A DNA stretch of 37,255 bases from Bradyrhizobium sp. (lineage in GTDB: Bacteria; Pseudomonadota; Alphaproteobacteria; Rhizobiales; Beijerinckiaceae), in the NCBI GenBank assembly GCA_004799435.1, contig SSMV01000073.1, forward strand, positions 1 through 37,255, given 5' to 3'. Numbering within the stretch: position 1 is the stretch's first letter; every line of letters begins with the position of its first letter. A program made the position numbers and the translations under genes. The notes beneath the pieces are model-generated. The model searched no databases. It saw nothing but the letters and a program-made list of their open reading frames with translations, and was not told the origin of the DNA. Shown piece after piece: positions 17,274-26,841 of this stretch.

Positions 17274-18044
17274 ATGCCGACATCCTCAATCGAACCCCAG
17301 AGCTGCGACGACGATCGCCGGACGCCGCAACATGTCGCCATCATCATGGACGGCAACGGGCGCTGGGCGCAGGCGCGCGGATTGCCGCGTTTCGAGGGCC
17401 ATCGTCGCGGCGTCGAAGCGGTGCGCACAGCCGTTCGGCTCGCGACGGAGTTCGGCATTCCCTATCTGACGATCTACAGTTTCTCGTCCGAGAACTGGAG
17501 CCGACCCGCCGACGAGATCGCGCTGCTGATGGGCTTGCTCAAGCGCTACATTCGCAACGATCTCGCCGATCTGCACCGCAACGACGTTCGGGTGCGCGTC
17601 ATCGGCCAGCGGGTCGGATTGGCGCCCGACATTGTCGCTTTGCTTGAGGAAGCCGAATCTCTGACGCGCGCCAATCAGGGCCTCAATCTCGTCGTGGCGT
17701 TCAACTACGGCTCGCGGCAAGAAATCGTCGAGGCGGCGCGCAGCCTGGCGCGCGAGGCCGCGGCGGGACGGCTCGATCCCGACTCGATCGACGCCGGCGC
17801 GCTTGCCGCGCGCCTCGATACGCCCGACATTCCCGATCCCGATCTCATCATTCGCACCTCGGGCGAGCAGCGTCTGTCGAATTTCCTTCTGTGGCAGGCC
17901 GCCTACGCGGAACTGGTGTTTCTGCCGACCCATTGGCCGGACTTCGATCGCGCCGCCTTCGAGACGGCGCTCGATCAGTTCGCCGCGCGCGAGCGACGGT
18001 TCGGCGGGGCGGGCGCGCCGGCGTCCGTCAAGTCGGCCTCGTGA
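17274..18044 (+). CDS. uppS: Undecaprenyl diphosphate synthase (cis-isoprenyl transferase)
   Basis: UppS condenses farnesyl diphosphate with eight isopentenyl diphosphates to undecaprenyl diphosphate, the lipid carrier for peptidoglycan and O-antigen. In the 256-residue protein the catalytic block [13 protein letters not shown] (20-32, Asp26) opens the domain. [19 protein letters not shown] and the C-terminal [22 protein letters not shown] with W-P-DF follow. GGAG lies about 9 bases before the ATG. The stop overlaps the GTG start of cdsA (GTGA), implying coupled translation. Confidence 0.97.
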   Translation: MPTSSIEPQSCDDDRRTPQHVAIIMDGNGRWAQARGLPRFEGHRRGVEAVRTAVRLATEFGIPYLTIYSFSSENWSRPADEIALLMGLLKRYIRNDLADLHRNDVRVRVIGQRVGLAPDIVALLEEAESLTRANQGLNLVVAFNYGSRQEIVEAARSLAREAAAGRLDPDSIDAGALAARLDTPDIPDPDLIIRTSGEQRLSNFLLWQAAYAELVFLPTHWPDFDRAAFETALDQFAARERRFGGAGAPASVKSAS

Positions 18045-18931
18045 GCGAGGCGATCGGCAAGCCCGTCGCGGGCGGAGACGATGGGCTCGCGCCGTCAGCG
18101 GCAACATCCAGTTTCGATCTCACTATTCGCGCCGCCGCCGCCCTGGTGATGGGCGGCCTGGCGCTGCTCTCGGCCTGGATCGGCGGCTTCTGGTTCATGA
18201 CCTTCTGGTTTGTCGCCGCCGCAGCGGCGCTATGGGAATGGCAGCGGCTGATCGGCGGCGAGCGCTTCGTCTTTCGCCTTGCGATCGGCGTCCTGACCCA
18301 ACTCGCCGTCGCGCCGCTCGCCCTCCATGGCGATGCGGCCTGGACGCTCGTGGCCTTGCTGATTGGCGCCGCGGCCTGCGGCGCCGCGGGCGGCCCACAG
18401 CCGTCGCAACGCGGCTGGGCGGGCGTCGGCGTCCTCTATACGGGGGCCATTCTCGCCGCGCCGACCCTGTTGCGCGCCAGCCCCGCCTATGGGCTGGCGG
18501 CGATCCTGTGGCTATTCGCTGTCGTCTGGTGCACCGACACATTCGCCTATTTCGGCGGCCGTCTGATCGGCGGCCCGAAACTGTGGCGACGGATCTCGCC
18601 GGGCAAGACCTGGGCGGGAGCTTTGGTCGGGGCGCTGGCCGGAGCGGGGGCGGGCGCCGTCGTCGCCTGGTTCGCCTCGCCGGCGGGCGCCCGTTTTGCC
18701 CCGATGATGGAACTTGGCCTCGCCGCTTCCGTTATTGGACAGTTGGGCGACCTTGCCGAGTCGGCGCTCAAGCGGCATTTCGAGGTCAAGGATTCCAGCC
18801 GCCTTATTCCCGGCCATGGCGGCGTGCTTGATAGGCTCGACGCCTTCGTCGTCGCGGCGAGTTTCGCCGCACTGGTGGGTTGGGCGCATAGCGCCGGCGG
18901 CTTTCCCGCCGCCGGGCTTTTTCAGTGGTGA
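18041..18931 (+). CDS. cdsA: Phosphatidate cytidylyltransferase
   Basis: CdsA activates phosphatidic acid with CTP to CDP-diacylglycerol, the precursor of all phospholipids, in the inner membrane. The 296-residue product has several hydrophobic helices ([35 protein letters not shown] and others) and the family signature near the end: [21 protein letters not shown] followed by LDRLDAF, with the metal-binding Asp residues. The start is GTG at 18041, sharing bases with the uppS stop. The N-terminal 25 residues before the first helix are variable. Confidence 0.95.
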   Translation: MSEAIGKPVAGGDDGLAPSAATSSFDLTIRAAAALVMGGLALLSAWIGGFWFMTFWFVAAAAALWEWQRLIGGERFVFRLAIGVLTQLAVAPLALHGDAAWTLVALLIGAAACGAAGGPQPSQRGWAGVGVLYTGAILAAPTLLRASPAYGLAAILWLFAVVWCTDTFAYFGGRLIGGPKLWRRISPGKTWAGALVGALAGAGAGAVVAWFASPAGARFAPMMELGLAASVIGQLGDLAESALKRHFEVKDSSRLIPGHGGVLDRLDAFVVAASFAALVGWAHSAGGFPAAGLFQW

Positions 18932-20151
18932 CGGCGTTGAAGCCTGTGCCGGTTCCTTCGTTCGACGAACGCACGCCGGCGCCGGGGGCGGGGCAAAAAC
19001 GGCTGGCGATACTCGGCGCGACCGGCTCGATCGGCCGCTCCTGCGCGCAAGTAATCGCCGGTTCGCCCGATCGCTTCGCTGTTGCTTCGGTCGCCAGCGG
19101 GCGCGATGGGGCAGCGCTGGCGCGCGCGGCGCTGGCGCTTGGCGCCGATTTCGCGGCGGTCGCCGATCCAGCCGGCTACGCCGATCTCAAATCCGGGCTT
19201 TCGGGCAGCGGCGTCGAGGCGGCGGCGGGCGCCGACGCCGTGGTCGAGGCGGCGCTGCGCCCGGCCGATCTCGTCGTCTCGGCGATCGTCGGGGCCGTTG
19301 GCCTCGCGCCGACCTTTGCGGCGATCTCGGCCGGGCGCGCCGTCGCGCTGGCCAATAAGGAGACGCTGGTCTGCGCCGGCTCGCTCGTGATGGCCGCCGC
19401 CCAGCAGGCCGGCGCCCGCCTCCTGCCGATGGATAGCGAACACAACGCCATTTTCCAGGCTTTGGGCGGGCGCGATCCGGCCTCGATCGTTCGCATGACG
19501 ATCACCGCCTCGGGCGGTCCCTTCCGCCAATGGAGCGCAGAGCGGATCGCTTCGGCCACACGCGCCGAAGCGCTCGCCCATCCCAAATGGGCGATGGGTC
19601 CGAAGGTGACGATCGACTCAGCGAGCTTGATGAACAAAGGCCTGGAGCTCATTGAAGCGCATCATCTCTTTGCAGTGCCCGCCGAGCGGCTGGCGGTGGT
19701 GGTTCATCCGCAATCGATCGTCCATGGCTTCATCGCCTTCGTCGACGGCTCGCTGATCGCCGGCCTCGCTTCCCCTGACATGCGCACGCCGATCGCCCAT
19801 TGCCTCGCCTATCCCGAGCGCGTTCATTCCGGCGCCGTGGCGCCCGATCTCGCCTCGCTGGCGTCGCTGACTTTCGAGAACGCCGATCTCGTCAAGTTTC
19901 CCGCATTGGCTCTGGCGATTTCGGCGCTCGCCGAGGGGGGTGGCGCCCCGACCGCGTTGAACGCCGCCAATGAGGTCGCGGTGGCCGCCTTCCTCGACGG
20001 CCGGATCGCCTTCGGGGCGATTGTCGGGCTGGTCGCGCGGACGCTTGAGGCGATGCGCGCCGCGGCGGAAATCTCCATTCCGGCGACGGTTGCCCAGGCG
20101 CTGGCGATTCACCATATCGCGCGAGATAGGACGACCGGCCTCTTGGCCTGA
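18928..20151 (+). CDS. dxr: 1-deoxy-D-xylulose-5-phosphate reductoisomerase
   Basis: Dxr (IspC) converts DXP to 2-C-methylerythritol 4-phosphate with NADPH, the committed step of the non-mevalonate isoprenoid pathway that feeds UppS. The 407-residue protein has the nucleotide motif LAILGATGSIGRS (about 27-39), LANKETLVCAG, the metal-binding MDSEHNA block, ITASGGPFR, HPKWAMGPKVTIDSASLMNKGLE and VVHPQSIVHGFI. Start: GTG at 18928 overlaps the cdsA stop in the same GTGA pattern as the previous gene pair; a second GTG one codon earlier (18925) is possible. The first 25 residues before the Rossmann fold are Pro-rich. Confidence 0.97.
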   Translation: MTALKPVPVPSFDERTPAPGAGQKRLAILGATGSIGRSCAQVIAGSPDRFAVASVASGRDGAALARAALALGADFAAVADPAGYADLKSGLSGSGVEAAAGADAVVEAALRPADLVVSAIVGAVGLAPTFAAISAGRAVALANKETLVCAGSLVMAAAQQAGARLLPMDSEHNAIFQALGGRDPASIVRMTITASGGPFRQWSAERIASATRAEALAHPKWAMGPKVTIDSASLMNKGLELIEAHHLFAVPAERLAVVVHPQSIVHGFIAFVDGSLIAGLASPDMRTPIAHCLAYPERVHSGAVAPDLASLASLTFENADLVKFPALALAISALAEGGGAPTALNAANEVAVAAFLDGRIAFGAIVGLVARTLEAMRAAAEISIPATVAQALAIHHIARDRTTGLLA

Positions 20152-20172
20152 ACCGGCCTTTCCGTCATCGTA

Positions 20173-20184
20173 TACCAATTGGTA
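20173..20184. promoter_or_regulatory. Perfect 12-bp palindrome in the dxr-rseP gap
   Basis: TACCAATTGGTA is a perfect inverted repeat in the 85-bp gap before rseP. It is AT-richer than its surroundings and resembles a dimeric repressor site. No promoter hexamers are clear around it, so an operator role is only a possibility. Confidence 0.3.
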
Positions 20185-20236
20185 ACCACGACGGGGGAGC
20201 GCGCAGCGGCGAGTTCCCGCCTTTGGAGAGTTTGGC

Positions 20237-21388
20237 ATGGCGCTCCTGCAACAATTGCAAACCGCCATCGTCTGGATGGGCTGGTATATCCTGCCCTTCG
20301 TTTTCCTGATCAGCCTCATCGTTTTCGTGCACGAGCTCGGCCACTATCTGGTTGGACGCTGGTGCGGCGTCAGGATCGACGCCTTCTCGCTCGGTTTTGG
20401 CCCGGAAATCTGCGCCTGGGTCGACAAGCGCGGCACTCGCTGGCGGCTCGCCGCTTTTCCGGTCGGCGGCTATGTCAAATTCCATGGCGACGCCAATGCG
20501 GCCAGCGCGCCGGATTTCGACGGCGTCGCGACAATGGGCGCCGACGAGCGCGGAACGACGCTCGCCGGCCAGCGGCTGCGCAATCGCGCCGCGATCGTCG
20601 CGGCCGGTCCGATCGCCAATTTCCTGCTGGCGCTGGCGATCTTCACGGCGCTGTTCATGGTCTTCGGCCGCGCCGAACAGGTTGCGCGCGTCGGCGCGGT
20701 GGAGTTGGGCTCGCCGGCGGCCGAGGCGGGTTTCGCGCCCGGCGATCTGGTCACCCAGGTCAACGGCCGCGCGATCGCGACCTTCGAGGATCTGCAGCAG
20801 GCGACGATTCTCAGCACCGGTCTGCCGATGCGTTTCGTTGTCCAGCGAGCCTCAGGCGATGTCGAAATCAACGCCACCCCCGCCGTGGGCGTCGTCGATC
20901 AGGGCGCGCTCGGCAAACGACGAATGATTCGCCTCGGCCTCGTCGGGTCGAGCAATCCCGGCGACGTTCGCTTCGTGCGTTGCTCGGCGCCAGAATGCGC
21001 GATCTGGGGCGCGCGCGAAGTCAGTTTCATCGTCGAGGCGACGGGCGCCTATGTCGAAGGGCTGCTGGCCGGCCGCGACACGGCCGACAATGTTTCAGGA
21101 CCGCTCGGCGTCGGTCAGATCGCCGGTGAGATGGCCAAAATCAGCCTGTGGCAGCTTCTCAGCCTCGCAGGTCTGTTTTCGGTCTCGGTCGGGCTGATGA
21201 ATCTGCTCCCCGTGCCGCTGCTCGACGGCGGTCATCTGCTCTATTTCGCGCTTGAAGCGCTGCGTGGGCGCCCGTTGAGCGAAAGGGTGCAGCAGATCGG
21301 TCTGCGAATCGGCGTCGCCTTCGTCGCGCTGCTGGTGATTTTCACCACTTCGCACGACATTTTGCGCCTCGTCGGCGGCGGCAATTAA
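20237..21388 (+). CDS. rseP: RIP metalloprotease RseP (site-2 protease)
   Basis: RseP is an inner-membrane zinc protease that cleaves anti-sigma factors and leftover signal peptides within the membrane. In the 383-residue product the zinc motif HELGH is at 32-36 in the first helix. FPVGGYVKFHGD follows, then one PDZ domain (about 130-215, with GSPAAEAGFAPGDLV). The third zinc ligand is in LLPVPLLDGGHLLYF (LDG motif). Only one PDZ domain is apparent, where E. coli RseP has two, as is usual in alphaproteobacteria. A GGAG ribosome site lies before the ATG. bamA follows after 257 bases, as in related genomes. Confidence 0.95.
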   Translation: MALLQQLQTAIVWMGWYILPFVFLISLIVFVHELGHYLVGRWCGVRIDAFSLGFGPEICAWVDKRGTRWRLAAFPVGGYVKFHGDANAASAPDFDGVATMGADERGTTLAGQRLRNRAAIVAAGPIANFLLALAIFTALFMVFGRAEQVARVGAVELGSPAAEAGFAPGDLVTQVNGRAIATFEDLQQATILSTGLPMRFVVQRASGDVEINATPAVGVVDQGALGKRRMIRLGLVGSSNPGDVRFVRCSAPECAIWGAREVSFIVEATGAYVEGLLAGRDTADNVSGPLGVGQIAGEMAKISLWQLLSLAGLFSVSVGLMNLLPVPLLDGGHLLYFALEALRGRPLSERVQQIGLRIGVAFVALLVIFTTSHDILRLVGGGN

Positions 21389-21567
21389 CCGTTGATCGAC
21401 CATGAATCGTGGCCGTCGCGCCACGGTCGCGGGAATTGGCGCCGGGCGACCCGAATTCGAGTTTGCACCTTCGACCAAAACAGGTAAAAGCGGATTAAGA
21501 ACTCGCCCGTCTGCGTCTGGCAGCGGGCAGGCGCGCCAGTCTTAAAGAGCGGCGTGGACCGGTTGGC

Positions 21568-21584
21568 GCGGAGCCTGGCTCCGC
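21568..21584. other. Tight hairpin in the bamA leader
   Basis: GCGGAGCC (21568-21575) and GGCTCCGC (21577-21584) form a nearly uninterrupted inverted repeat in the 257-bp gap between rseP and bamA, 61 bases before the bamA start. No T-run follows on either strand, so it is not an intrinsic terminator. Otherwise I see nothing in this gap. Confidence 0.5.
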
Positions 21585-21645
21585 GAGGGGCGCGCTGAGG
21601 TCGGGGTCGTTTGGCCTGGACCAGAAAACGGGGACGACGAGCCAG

Positions 21646-24168
21646 ATGCATTTTTTTCGTAAGTATTTGGGCGCGCTTGTTTTTGCAGCGGTTGTTAGTG
21701 CTGCTTGCGGCGGGGCTTCCCCGGCTTTGGCGCAGGTGGCGGCAAACAACATCGTCATCGAGGGCGCGAGCCACACCGACGCGGCGACGATTCGTTCCTA
21801 TTTCTCCGGCACCGACCAGGCGAGCGTGAATCGCGGCGTCGCCGATCTGTCGGCCACCGGCATGTTCAACAAGGTCAGCGCCAAGGTTGTCGACGGCAAG
21901 ATCATTGTGACGCTCGACGAGACCAATCAGGTCATCAATCGCGTCGCCTTCGAGGGCGACAATTACCTCAAAGCCGATCAGCTTGCGGTTGAGGTGCAGT
22001 CGAAAGGTCACACCGCTTTCGATTCCGCCAAGGCGGAGGCCGACGTCGATCGAATCAAAGAGGCGTATAAAAAAATCGGCCGCGCCGCCGTCACGGTCAG
22101 CTACCGGATCGTGCAATTGAGCAATGGGCGCGTCGATCTGGTCTTCACGATCGACGAAGGCGTCAAGACCGGCGTGACCGAGATCAAGTTCGTCGGCAAC
22201 AACGCCGTGTCGAACTATCGGCTGCACGCTCTGATGCAGACGACCGAAATGAATTTCATGTCGTGGTTCAAAACCACCGACGTTTACGACCCTGACCGCC
22301 TCGCCCATGACGAAGAAGCGATCCGGAAATATTATATGAAGTACGGCTACGCCGACTTCCGCATCACCAACACCGACGTCGTCTATCAGCCGGGCGACAA
22401 GCCGGGATATGTGATCACCATTACGGTCGACGAGGGCGCGCAATATCACGTCTCCGGCGTGACGGTGACGTCGCATATCGCCAATATCGACAGCGCCTCG
22501 CTGCAATCCTTCGTCACGCTTCAGGCTGGCGATATCTATAACGCCACTTCGGTCGAGGCGACGACGACAGCGCTGACGCGCGAGGTGTCGCGCCGCGGCT
22601 ATGCTTTCTCCGACGTGCGTCCGCACGGCCAGCGCGACGAGGCGACCCATCAGATTGCCGTCGCCTTCACCGTCGAGGACGGCCCCAAAGTCTATATCGA
22701 GCGCATCGACGTCTCCGGCAACACCCGCACCCGCGACTATGTGATCCGGCGCGAGTTCGATATCGGCGAAGGCGACCCCTACAATCACGCGATGATCGAG
22801 ATGGGCGAGCGTCGCCTGAACAGGCTCGGCTTCTTCAAGAAGGTGCATATTTCGACCCGGCCGGGCTCGGCGCCCGATCGCGTCATCGTCACCGTGGAGG
22901 TCGAGGATCAGCCGACCGGGGCGGTCGGCCTCAGCGGCGGTTATTCGACCACGGCGGGCCTGCTCGCCGAGGTGTCCTTCACCGAGAGCAACTTCCTCGG
23001 CCGCGGCCAATATGTGAAGCTCAGCGCGTCCGACGGTCAGTATTCTCGTGGATGGGGCGCCTCGTTCACCGAGCCTTATTTCCTCGATCAGCGGCTCGCC
23101 GCGGGCATCGACATCTATCAAAAGATTCAGAACCCGAACACGTTTGCGACCTATTACACCTGGACGACCGGCGCCTCTCTGCGGCTCGGCATCCCGATCA
23201 CCGATGAGTTCACGATTCAGCCGGCCTATTCGATCTATGGCACGCGGATCGAGGTTCCGAACAACACCTCGCAGCCCTACAACGACTGTTCCGCGCCCGG
23301 AACCTGGTTTCCGCCGGGATCGACAACCAATCAGTGGAATGGGGCGATCGATCCGGCGACCGGCTTCGCCTATCAGACAGAATCAAACTGCTTGACCAAT
23401 GGCGAAGCGTCGGTCGCGATCAAGCAGGCGGCGGCGCAGGGCGTGATCCTCACCTCGCTGGTCGGCTTTTCGCTGGTGTGGGACAGCATCGACGATCGCA
23501 AGAACCCGACGACGGGCATTTTCGCGAATTTCCATCAGGACGTCGCCGGCCTCGGCGGCCAGTCACAGTTTCTGCGCGAGACTTTCGACGGCAAGTATTA
23601 TTATCCGCTGACCGACGATCTGACCGGGCTCCTCCATCTGCAGGGCGGACAGATCACCCAGATCGGCGGCGGCGATCTGCCGCTGGTCGATAACTTCAAT
23701 CTCGGACCGACGCTGGTGCGCGGTTTCGCGCCGGGCGGCATCGGCCCGCGCGACATCGGCGACCCGAGCAATCTCGCCGGCAACGGTCTGGGCGGAACGA
23801 CCTATTTCGGCGGCTCGGCGGAACTCCAGTTCCCGCTATTCGGCCTGCCGAGGGAGCTCGGGTTGAAGGCGGCGATCTTCGCCGACGCCGGCACCGAATT
23901 CGGCTATCAAGGGCAGACGGATTTCTCGAAACTGCTTGGCTATACGTCCTGTCTGACACCCACGCAGATCGCTGGCCAGGGCGGACTGGAAACACAGCAG
24001 AGCTGCCTCGACGTCGACAACGAAAGCACCATTCGCTCTTCGGTCGGCGTGGGTCTGCTTTGGGCCTCGCCTTTGGGTCCGATCCGGATCGACTACGCCT
24101 ATGCGGTCACCAAGGGCAAATACGACCAGCTACAGGCGTTCAACTTCAGCGGCGGCGCGCAGTTCTGA
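21646..24168 (+). CDS. bamA: Outer membrane protein assembly factor BamA
   Basis: BamA is the central outer-membrane insertase that folds beta-barrel proteins. The 840-residue protein has a signal peptide (about 1-30, ...ASPALAQVAA), five POTRA-type repeats across roughly residues 31-415 (for example VIEGASHTDAATI, RVAFEGDNYLKADQL, EIKFVGNNAVSNYRL and ERIDVSGNTRTRDYVIRREFDIGEGD), and a C-terminal 16-strand barrel. The loop-6 motif is VRGFAPGGIGPRD, and the last residue is Phe, as needed for recognition by the Bam machinery. The ribosome site before the ATG is weak. A strong terminator follows, so lpxD is probably transcribed partly from its own promoter. Confidence 0.97.
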   Translation: MHFFRKYLGALVFAAVVSAACGGASPALAQVAANNIVIEGASHTDAATIRSYFSGTDQASVNRGVADLSATGMFNKVSAKVVDGKIIVTLDETNQVINRVAFEGDNYLKADQLAVEVQSKGHTAFDSAKAEADVDRIKEAYKKIGRAAVTVSYRIVQLSNGRVDLVFTIDEGVKTGVTEIKFVGNNAVSNYRLHALMQTTEMNFMSWFKTTDVYDPDRLAHDEEAIRKYYMKYGYADFRITNTDVVYQPGDKPGYVITITVDEGAQYHVSGVTVTSHIANIDSASLQSFVTLQAGDIYNATSVEATTTALTREVSRRGYAFSDVRPHGQRDEATHQIAVAFTVEDGPKVYIERIDVSGNTRTRDYVIRREFDIGEGDPYNHAMIEMGERRLNRLGFFKKVHISTRPGSAPDRVIVTVEVEDQPTGAVGLSGGYSTTAGLLAEVSFTESNFLGRGQYVKLSASDGQYSRGWGASFTEPYFLDQRLAAGIDIYQKIQNPNTFATYYTWTTGASLRLGIPITDEFTIQPAYSIYGTRIEVPNNTSQPYNDCSAPGTWFPPGSTTNQWNGAIDPATGFAYQTESNCLTNGEASVAIKQAAAQGVILTSLVGFSLVWDSIDDRKNPTTGIFANFHQDVAGLGGQSQFLRETFDGKYYYPLTDDLTGLLHLQGGQITQIGGGDLPLVDNFNLGPTLVRGFAPGGIGPRDIGDPSNLAGNGLGGTTYFGGSAELQFPLFGLPRELGLKAAIFADAGTEFGYQGQTDFSKLLGYTSCLTPTQIAGQGGLETQQSCLDVDNESTIRSSVGVGLLWASPLGPIRIDYAYAVTKGKYDQLQAFNFSGGAQF

Positions 24169-24191
24169 TCGCGCGACGTAAGCAACGCAAT

Positions 24192-24222
24192 AAGGCGCGT
24201 CAGACCCTCTGGCGCGCCTTTT
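24192..24222 (+). terminator. Rho-independent terminator after bamA
   Basis: AAGGCGCG (24192-24199) pairs with CGCGCCTT (24213-24220), with CAGA/TCTG extending the stem inside, and TTTT at the end of the arm. The stem is about 13 bp. It lies 24 bases after the bamA stop and breaks the rseP-bamA-lpxD series. Confidence 0.8.
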
Positions 24223-24235
24223 CATAAGACGCTCG

Positions 24236-24356
24236 ACCGCGAAGATCATTCGCGGTTGGGGAGCTCCCGCAAGGAGACACTCTTGCCGGCGTCTCGAGAC
24301 GTGACGCTGTCTTAAGCGGCCACCGCCTTAAACGCCGCCAGCGCCGGGTCGGCGCT
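24236..24356 (+). other. bamA-lpxD gap: hairpins and a possible 10-residue leader ORF
   Basis: After the bamA terminator the gap holds three structures. One is a perfect hairpin ACCGCGAA/TTCGCGGT (24236-24256). The second is AAGGAG (24271-24276) placed 6 bases before a TTG that opens an 11-codon frame, MPASRDVTLS and stop, at 24283-24315; it includes the 12-bp palindrome CGTCTCGAGACG at 24290-24301. The third is the hairpin AGCGCCG/CGGCGCT (24340-24356) just ahead of the lpxD ribosome site. The Shine-Dalgarno match of the tiny frame is better than that of lpxD itself. It may be a leader peptide or a remnant of a lost gene. Confidence 0.35.
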
Positions 24357-24376
24357 CGCTACGGAACGAAACAGCT

Positions 24377-25435
24377 TTGGCGAAGATCAATTTTTTCCCG
24401 CCCGTAGCGGCGATCGCTTTGCGCGAAATCGCACAATTGACCGGCGCAGCGCTTGGTCCCGGGGCCGATCCCGAACGGCTTCTGCGCGACGTCGCGCCGC
24501 TCGACGAGGCCAGTCCCGATGAACTCGCCTTTCTCGACAATCCCCATTACCTCGACCTGTTCCGCTCGACCCGCGCCGGCGCCGTCTTTGTCGCGCCGCG
24601 CTATGCGGGCGAAGCGCCGGCCGGCTGCGCCGTGCTGGCGACGGCGCAACCCTATCGCGCCATGGCGCAGATCCTGGCGAAGCTGCATCCCGATGCGCTC
24701 AAGCCGCGCTCGATTTTCGGCGAGAGCGGCGTGTCGCCCGCCGCCTTCGTCCATTCCGCGGCGCGGTTAGAGGCCGGCGTCATCGTCGATCCCGGCGCGG
24801 TGATCGGGCCGGGCGCCGAGATCGGCGCGGGCACGCTGATCGGCCCCAACGCCGTGATCGGCGCCGGCGTGCGCATTGGCCGCGGCGGGGTCGTCGGCGC
24901 CCAGGCGACGATCGCCTGCGCGCTGATCGGCGACCGGGTCATCATCCATCCCGGCGCGCATATCGGCCAGGACGGCTTCGGTTTCGCGCTTGGGGCCCGC
25001 GGCCATCTGAAAGTGCCGCAGATCGGCCGGGTGATCATTCAGGACGATGTCGAGATCGGCGCCGGCGTGACGATCGACCGCGGCGCCAATCGCGACACGG
25101 TCATCGGCGAGGGAACCAAGATCGATAATCTCGTCCAGATCGCCCACAACGTCGTCATCGGCCGCCACTGCATCCTGGTGGCGCAGTCGGGCGTCTCCGG
25201 CTCCACCATCATCGGCGATTTCGCCGCGCTCGGCGGTCAGGCGGGCCTCACCGGCCATCTGACCATCGGCGCGGGGGCGCAGATCGCCGCCCAGGCCGGC
25301 GTGATGGCCGACGTTCCCGCCGGCGCGAAACTGGCGGGTTCGCCCGCCCGTCCGATCCGGACCCATCATCGCGAAGTGACCGCGCTTCGTAAGCTGGCGG
25401 AACGCGGCAGCGCCCGCGAATCCGGCGCCGATTGA
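24377..25435 (+). CDS. lpxD: UDP-3-O-(3-hydroxyacyl)glucosamine N-acyltransferase
   Basis: LpxD adds the second (N-linked) hydroxyacyl chain in lipid A synthesis, using acyl-ACP. The 352-residue product has an N-terminal uridine-binding domain (about 1-110, with [17 protein letters not shown]), a long left-handed beta-helix of hexapeptide repeats (about 120-310) and a C-terminal helix. His257 in [12 protein letters not shown] matches the catalytic His; GQDGFGFA and [16 protein letters not shown] are family hallmarks. The start is TTG at 24377, chosen because the protein then begins MAKINFFPP like its homologues. The ribosome site is GGAA some 10 bases upstream. fabZ follows after 108 bases. 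Confidence 0.95.
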   Translation: MAKINFFPPVAAIALREIAQLTGAALGPGADPERLLRDVAPLDEASPDELAFLDNPHYLDLFRSTRAGAVFVAPRYAGEAPAGCAVLATAQPYRAMAQILAKLHPDALKPRSIFGESGVSPAAFVHSAARLEAGVIVDPGAVIGPGAEIGAGTLIGPNAVIGAGVRIGRGGVVGAQATIACALIGDRVIIHPGAHIGQDGFGFALGARGHLKVPQIGRVIIQDDVEIGAGVTIDRGANRDTVIGEGTKIDNLVQIAHNVVIGRHCILVAQSGVSGSTIIGDFAALGGQAGLTGHLTIGAGAQIAAQAGVMADVPAGAKLAGSPARPIRTHHREVTALRKLAERGSARESGAD

Positions 25436-25543
25436 CCGCTTCGGGCCTGCTTTCGCTCAAGGCGTCAGCCTGAACGCCTGCCGAGGCTTGACGGCGAACC
25501 GGGGACCGGGCATGGCCCCTGCCCAGCGCGCAAGGAGGGCGAC

Positions 25544-26008
25544 ATGGAAGAGGCTGCCGGGCGGACGATCGAGAGCTACGACATCCGGCGGCTGCTCGAT
25601 CTGTTGCCCCATCGCTATCCCATGATGCTCGTCGATCGCATCGTCGAAGCGCGCGGCGACGAATATTGCGTCGGCATCAAGAACGTCACCTTCAACGAGC
25701 CGCAGTTCCAGGGCCATTTTCCCGATCGTCCGGTCATGCCCGGCGTGTTGCTGATCGAGGGCATGGCGCAGACTGCCGGCGCCCTCTGCGTCGCGAGCCA
25801 GATGTCGGGAGAACGGCCGAGCGTCGTCTATCTGATGACCGTCGACGGGGTGAAATTCCGCAAGCCGGTCGTTCCGGGCGACCAGTTGCGCTATCACATG
25901 ACCCGCGTCGCCCATCGCCGCAACATGTGGTGGTACCGCGGCGAAGCGATGGTTGACGGCGCGCTCGTCTGCGAAGCGACGATCTCGGCGATGCTGGTGA
26001 CGGAATGA
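25544..26008 (+). CDS. fabZ: 3-hydroxyacyl-[acyl-carrier-protein] dehydratase
   Basis: FabZ dehydrates 3-hydroxyacyl-ACP in fatty acid elongation and competes with LpxA for the same substrate, which sets the balance between phospholipid and lipid A. The 154-residue hot-dog protein has [14 protein letters not shown], then [20 protein letters not shown] with catalytic His58 and Glu72. GGAGG lies 6 bases before the ATG. The stop overlaps the ATG of lpxA (ATGA). Confidence 0.97.
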   Translation: MEEAAGRTIESYDIRRLLDLLPHRYPMMLVDRIVEARGDEYCVGIKNVTFNEPQFQGHFPDRPVMPGVLLIEGMAQTAGALCVASQMSGERPSVVYLMTVDGVKFRKPVVPGDQLRYHMTRVAHRRNMWWYRGEAMVDGALVCEATISAMLVTE

Positions 26009-26841
26009 ATGCGTTGACCGACGCCACGCCTTCGGCGACCGTCGTCCACCCGAGCGCCTGTGTCGAGGCCGGCGCGCGGCTTGGCGCGGGGGTGCAGATC
26101 GGGCCCTTCTGTCATGTCGGCGCCGAGGTCGCGCTCGGCGACGGCGTGCGGCTGGTTTCGCATGTGGTCGTCGCAGGCGTCACCGAAATCGGCGCGCGCA
26201 CGCGCATATTCCCCTTCGCGTCGATCGGCCATCAGCCGCAGGACCTCAAATATCGCGGCGAGCGCTCGACGCTGACGATCGGCGAGGATTGTCTGATCCG
26301 CGAAGGCGTGACGATGAACCCCGGCACGGCGGGCGGCGGCGGAAAAACGACGGTCGGCCGGCGCGGCGCCTTTCTCGCCAATGCCCATGTCGGGCATGAT
26401 TGCCAGGTCGGCGACGACGTCATCCTTTCCAACAACGTCATGCTCGCCGGCCACTGCCAGATCGGCGATTTCGCGGTTCTCAGCGGCGGCGCGGCGACGC
26501 ATCAGTTCACCCGCGTCGGCGCGCATGCGTTTGTCGGCGGGTTGTGCGGCGTCGAAAACGACATCATTCCCTTCGGCATTGCGCTGGGCAATCGCGCCTC
26601 GCTCGCCGGGCTCAATATCGTCGGCCTCAAGCGGCGCGGCTTCTCGCATGAGGCGGTTCACCAGTTGCGCCGCGCCTATCGGATGCTGTTTTCAAGCGAA
26701 GGCACGCTGAAAGAACGCATCGAGGACGTGGCGGCGAGTTTCCCTGACCAACCGGCGGTGCAGCAGGTGATCGCCTTCCTGCGCGAGGGCGGCGAACGCG
26801 CGATCTGCACGCCGCGCGCAGGACGGGACGACGAGGTTTGA
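26005..26841 (+). CDS. lpxA: UDP-N-acetylglucosamine acyltransferase
   Basis: LpxA transfers a 3-hydroxyacyl chain from ACP to the 3-OH of UDP-GlcNAc, the first step of lipid A synthesis, using the UDP-GlcNAc made by GlmU. In the 278-residue trimeric beta-helix protein His131 in [10 protein letters not shown] matches the catalytic His125 of E. coli. The motifs [23 protein letters not shown] and [12 protein letters not shown] are present, and a C-terminal helical domain starts about residue 205. It overlaps fabZ and lpxI by 4 bp each. Confidence 0.97.
   Translation: MNALTDATPSATVVHPSACVEAGARLGAGVQIGPFCHVGAEVALGDGVRLVSHVVVAGVTEIGARTRIFPFASIGHQPQDLKYRGERSTLTIGEDCLIREGVTMNPGTAGGGGKTTVGRRGAFLANAHVGHDCQVGDDVILSNNVMLAGHCQIGDFAVLSGGAATHQFTRVGAHAFVGGLCGVENDIIPFGIALGNRASLAGLNIVGLKRRGFSHEAVHQLRRAYRMLFSSEGTLKERIEDVAASFPDQPAVQQVIAFLREGGERAICTPRAGRDDEV

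Noticed and set aside
21385-23121. A 578-codon minus-strand frame opposite bamA
   Set aside because: Same cause: absence of stop codons opposite GC-rich coding sequence. No domain or ribosome site was found.
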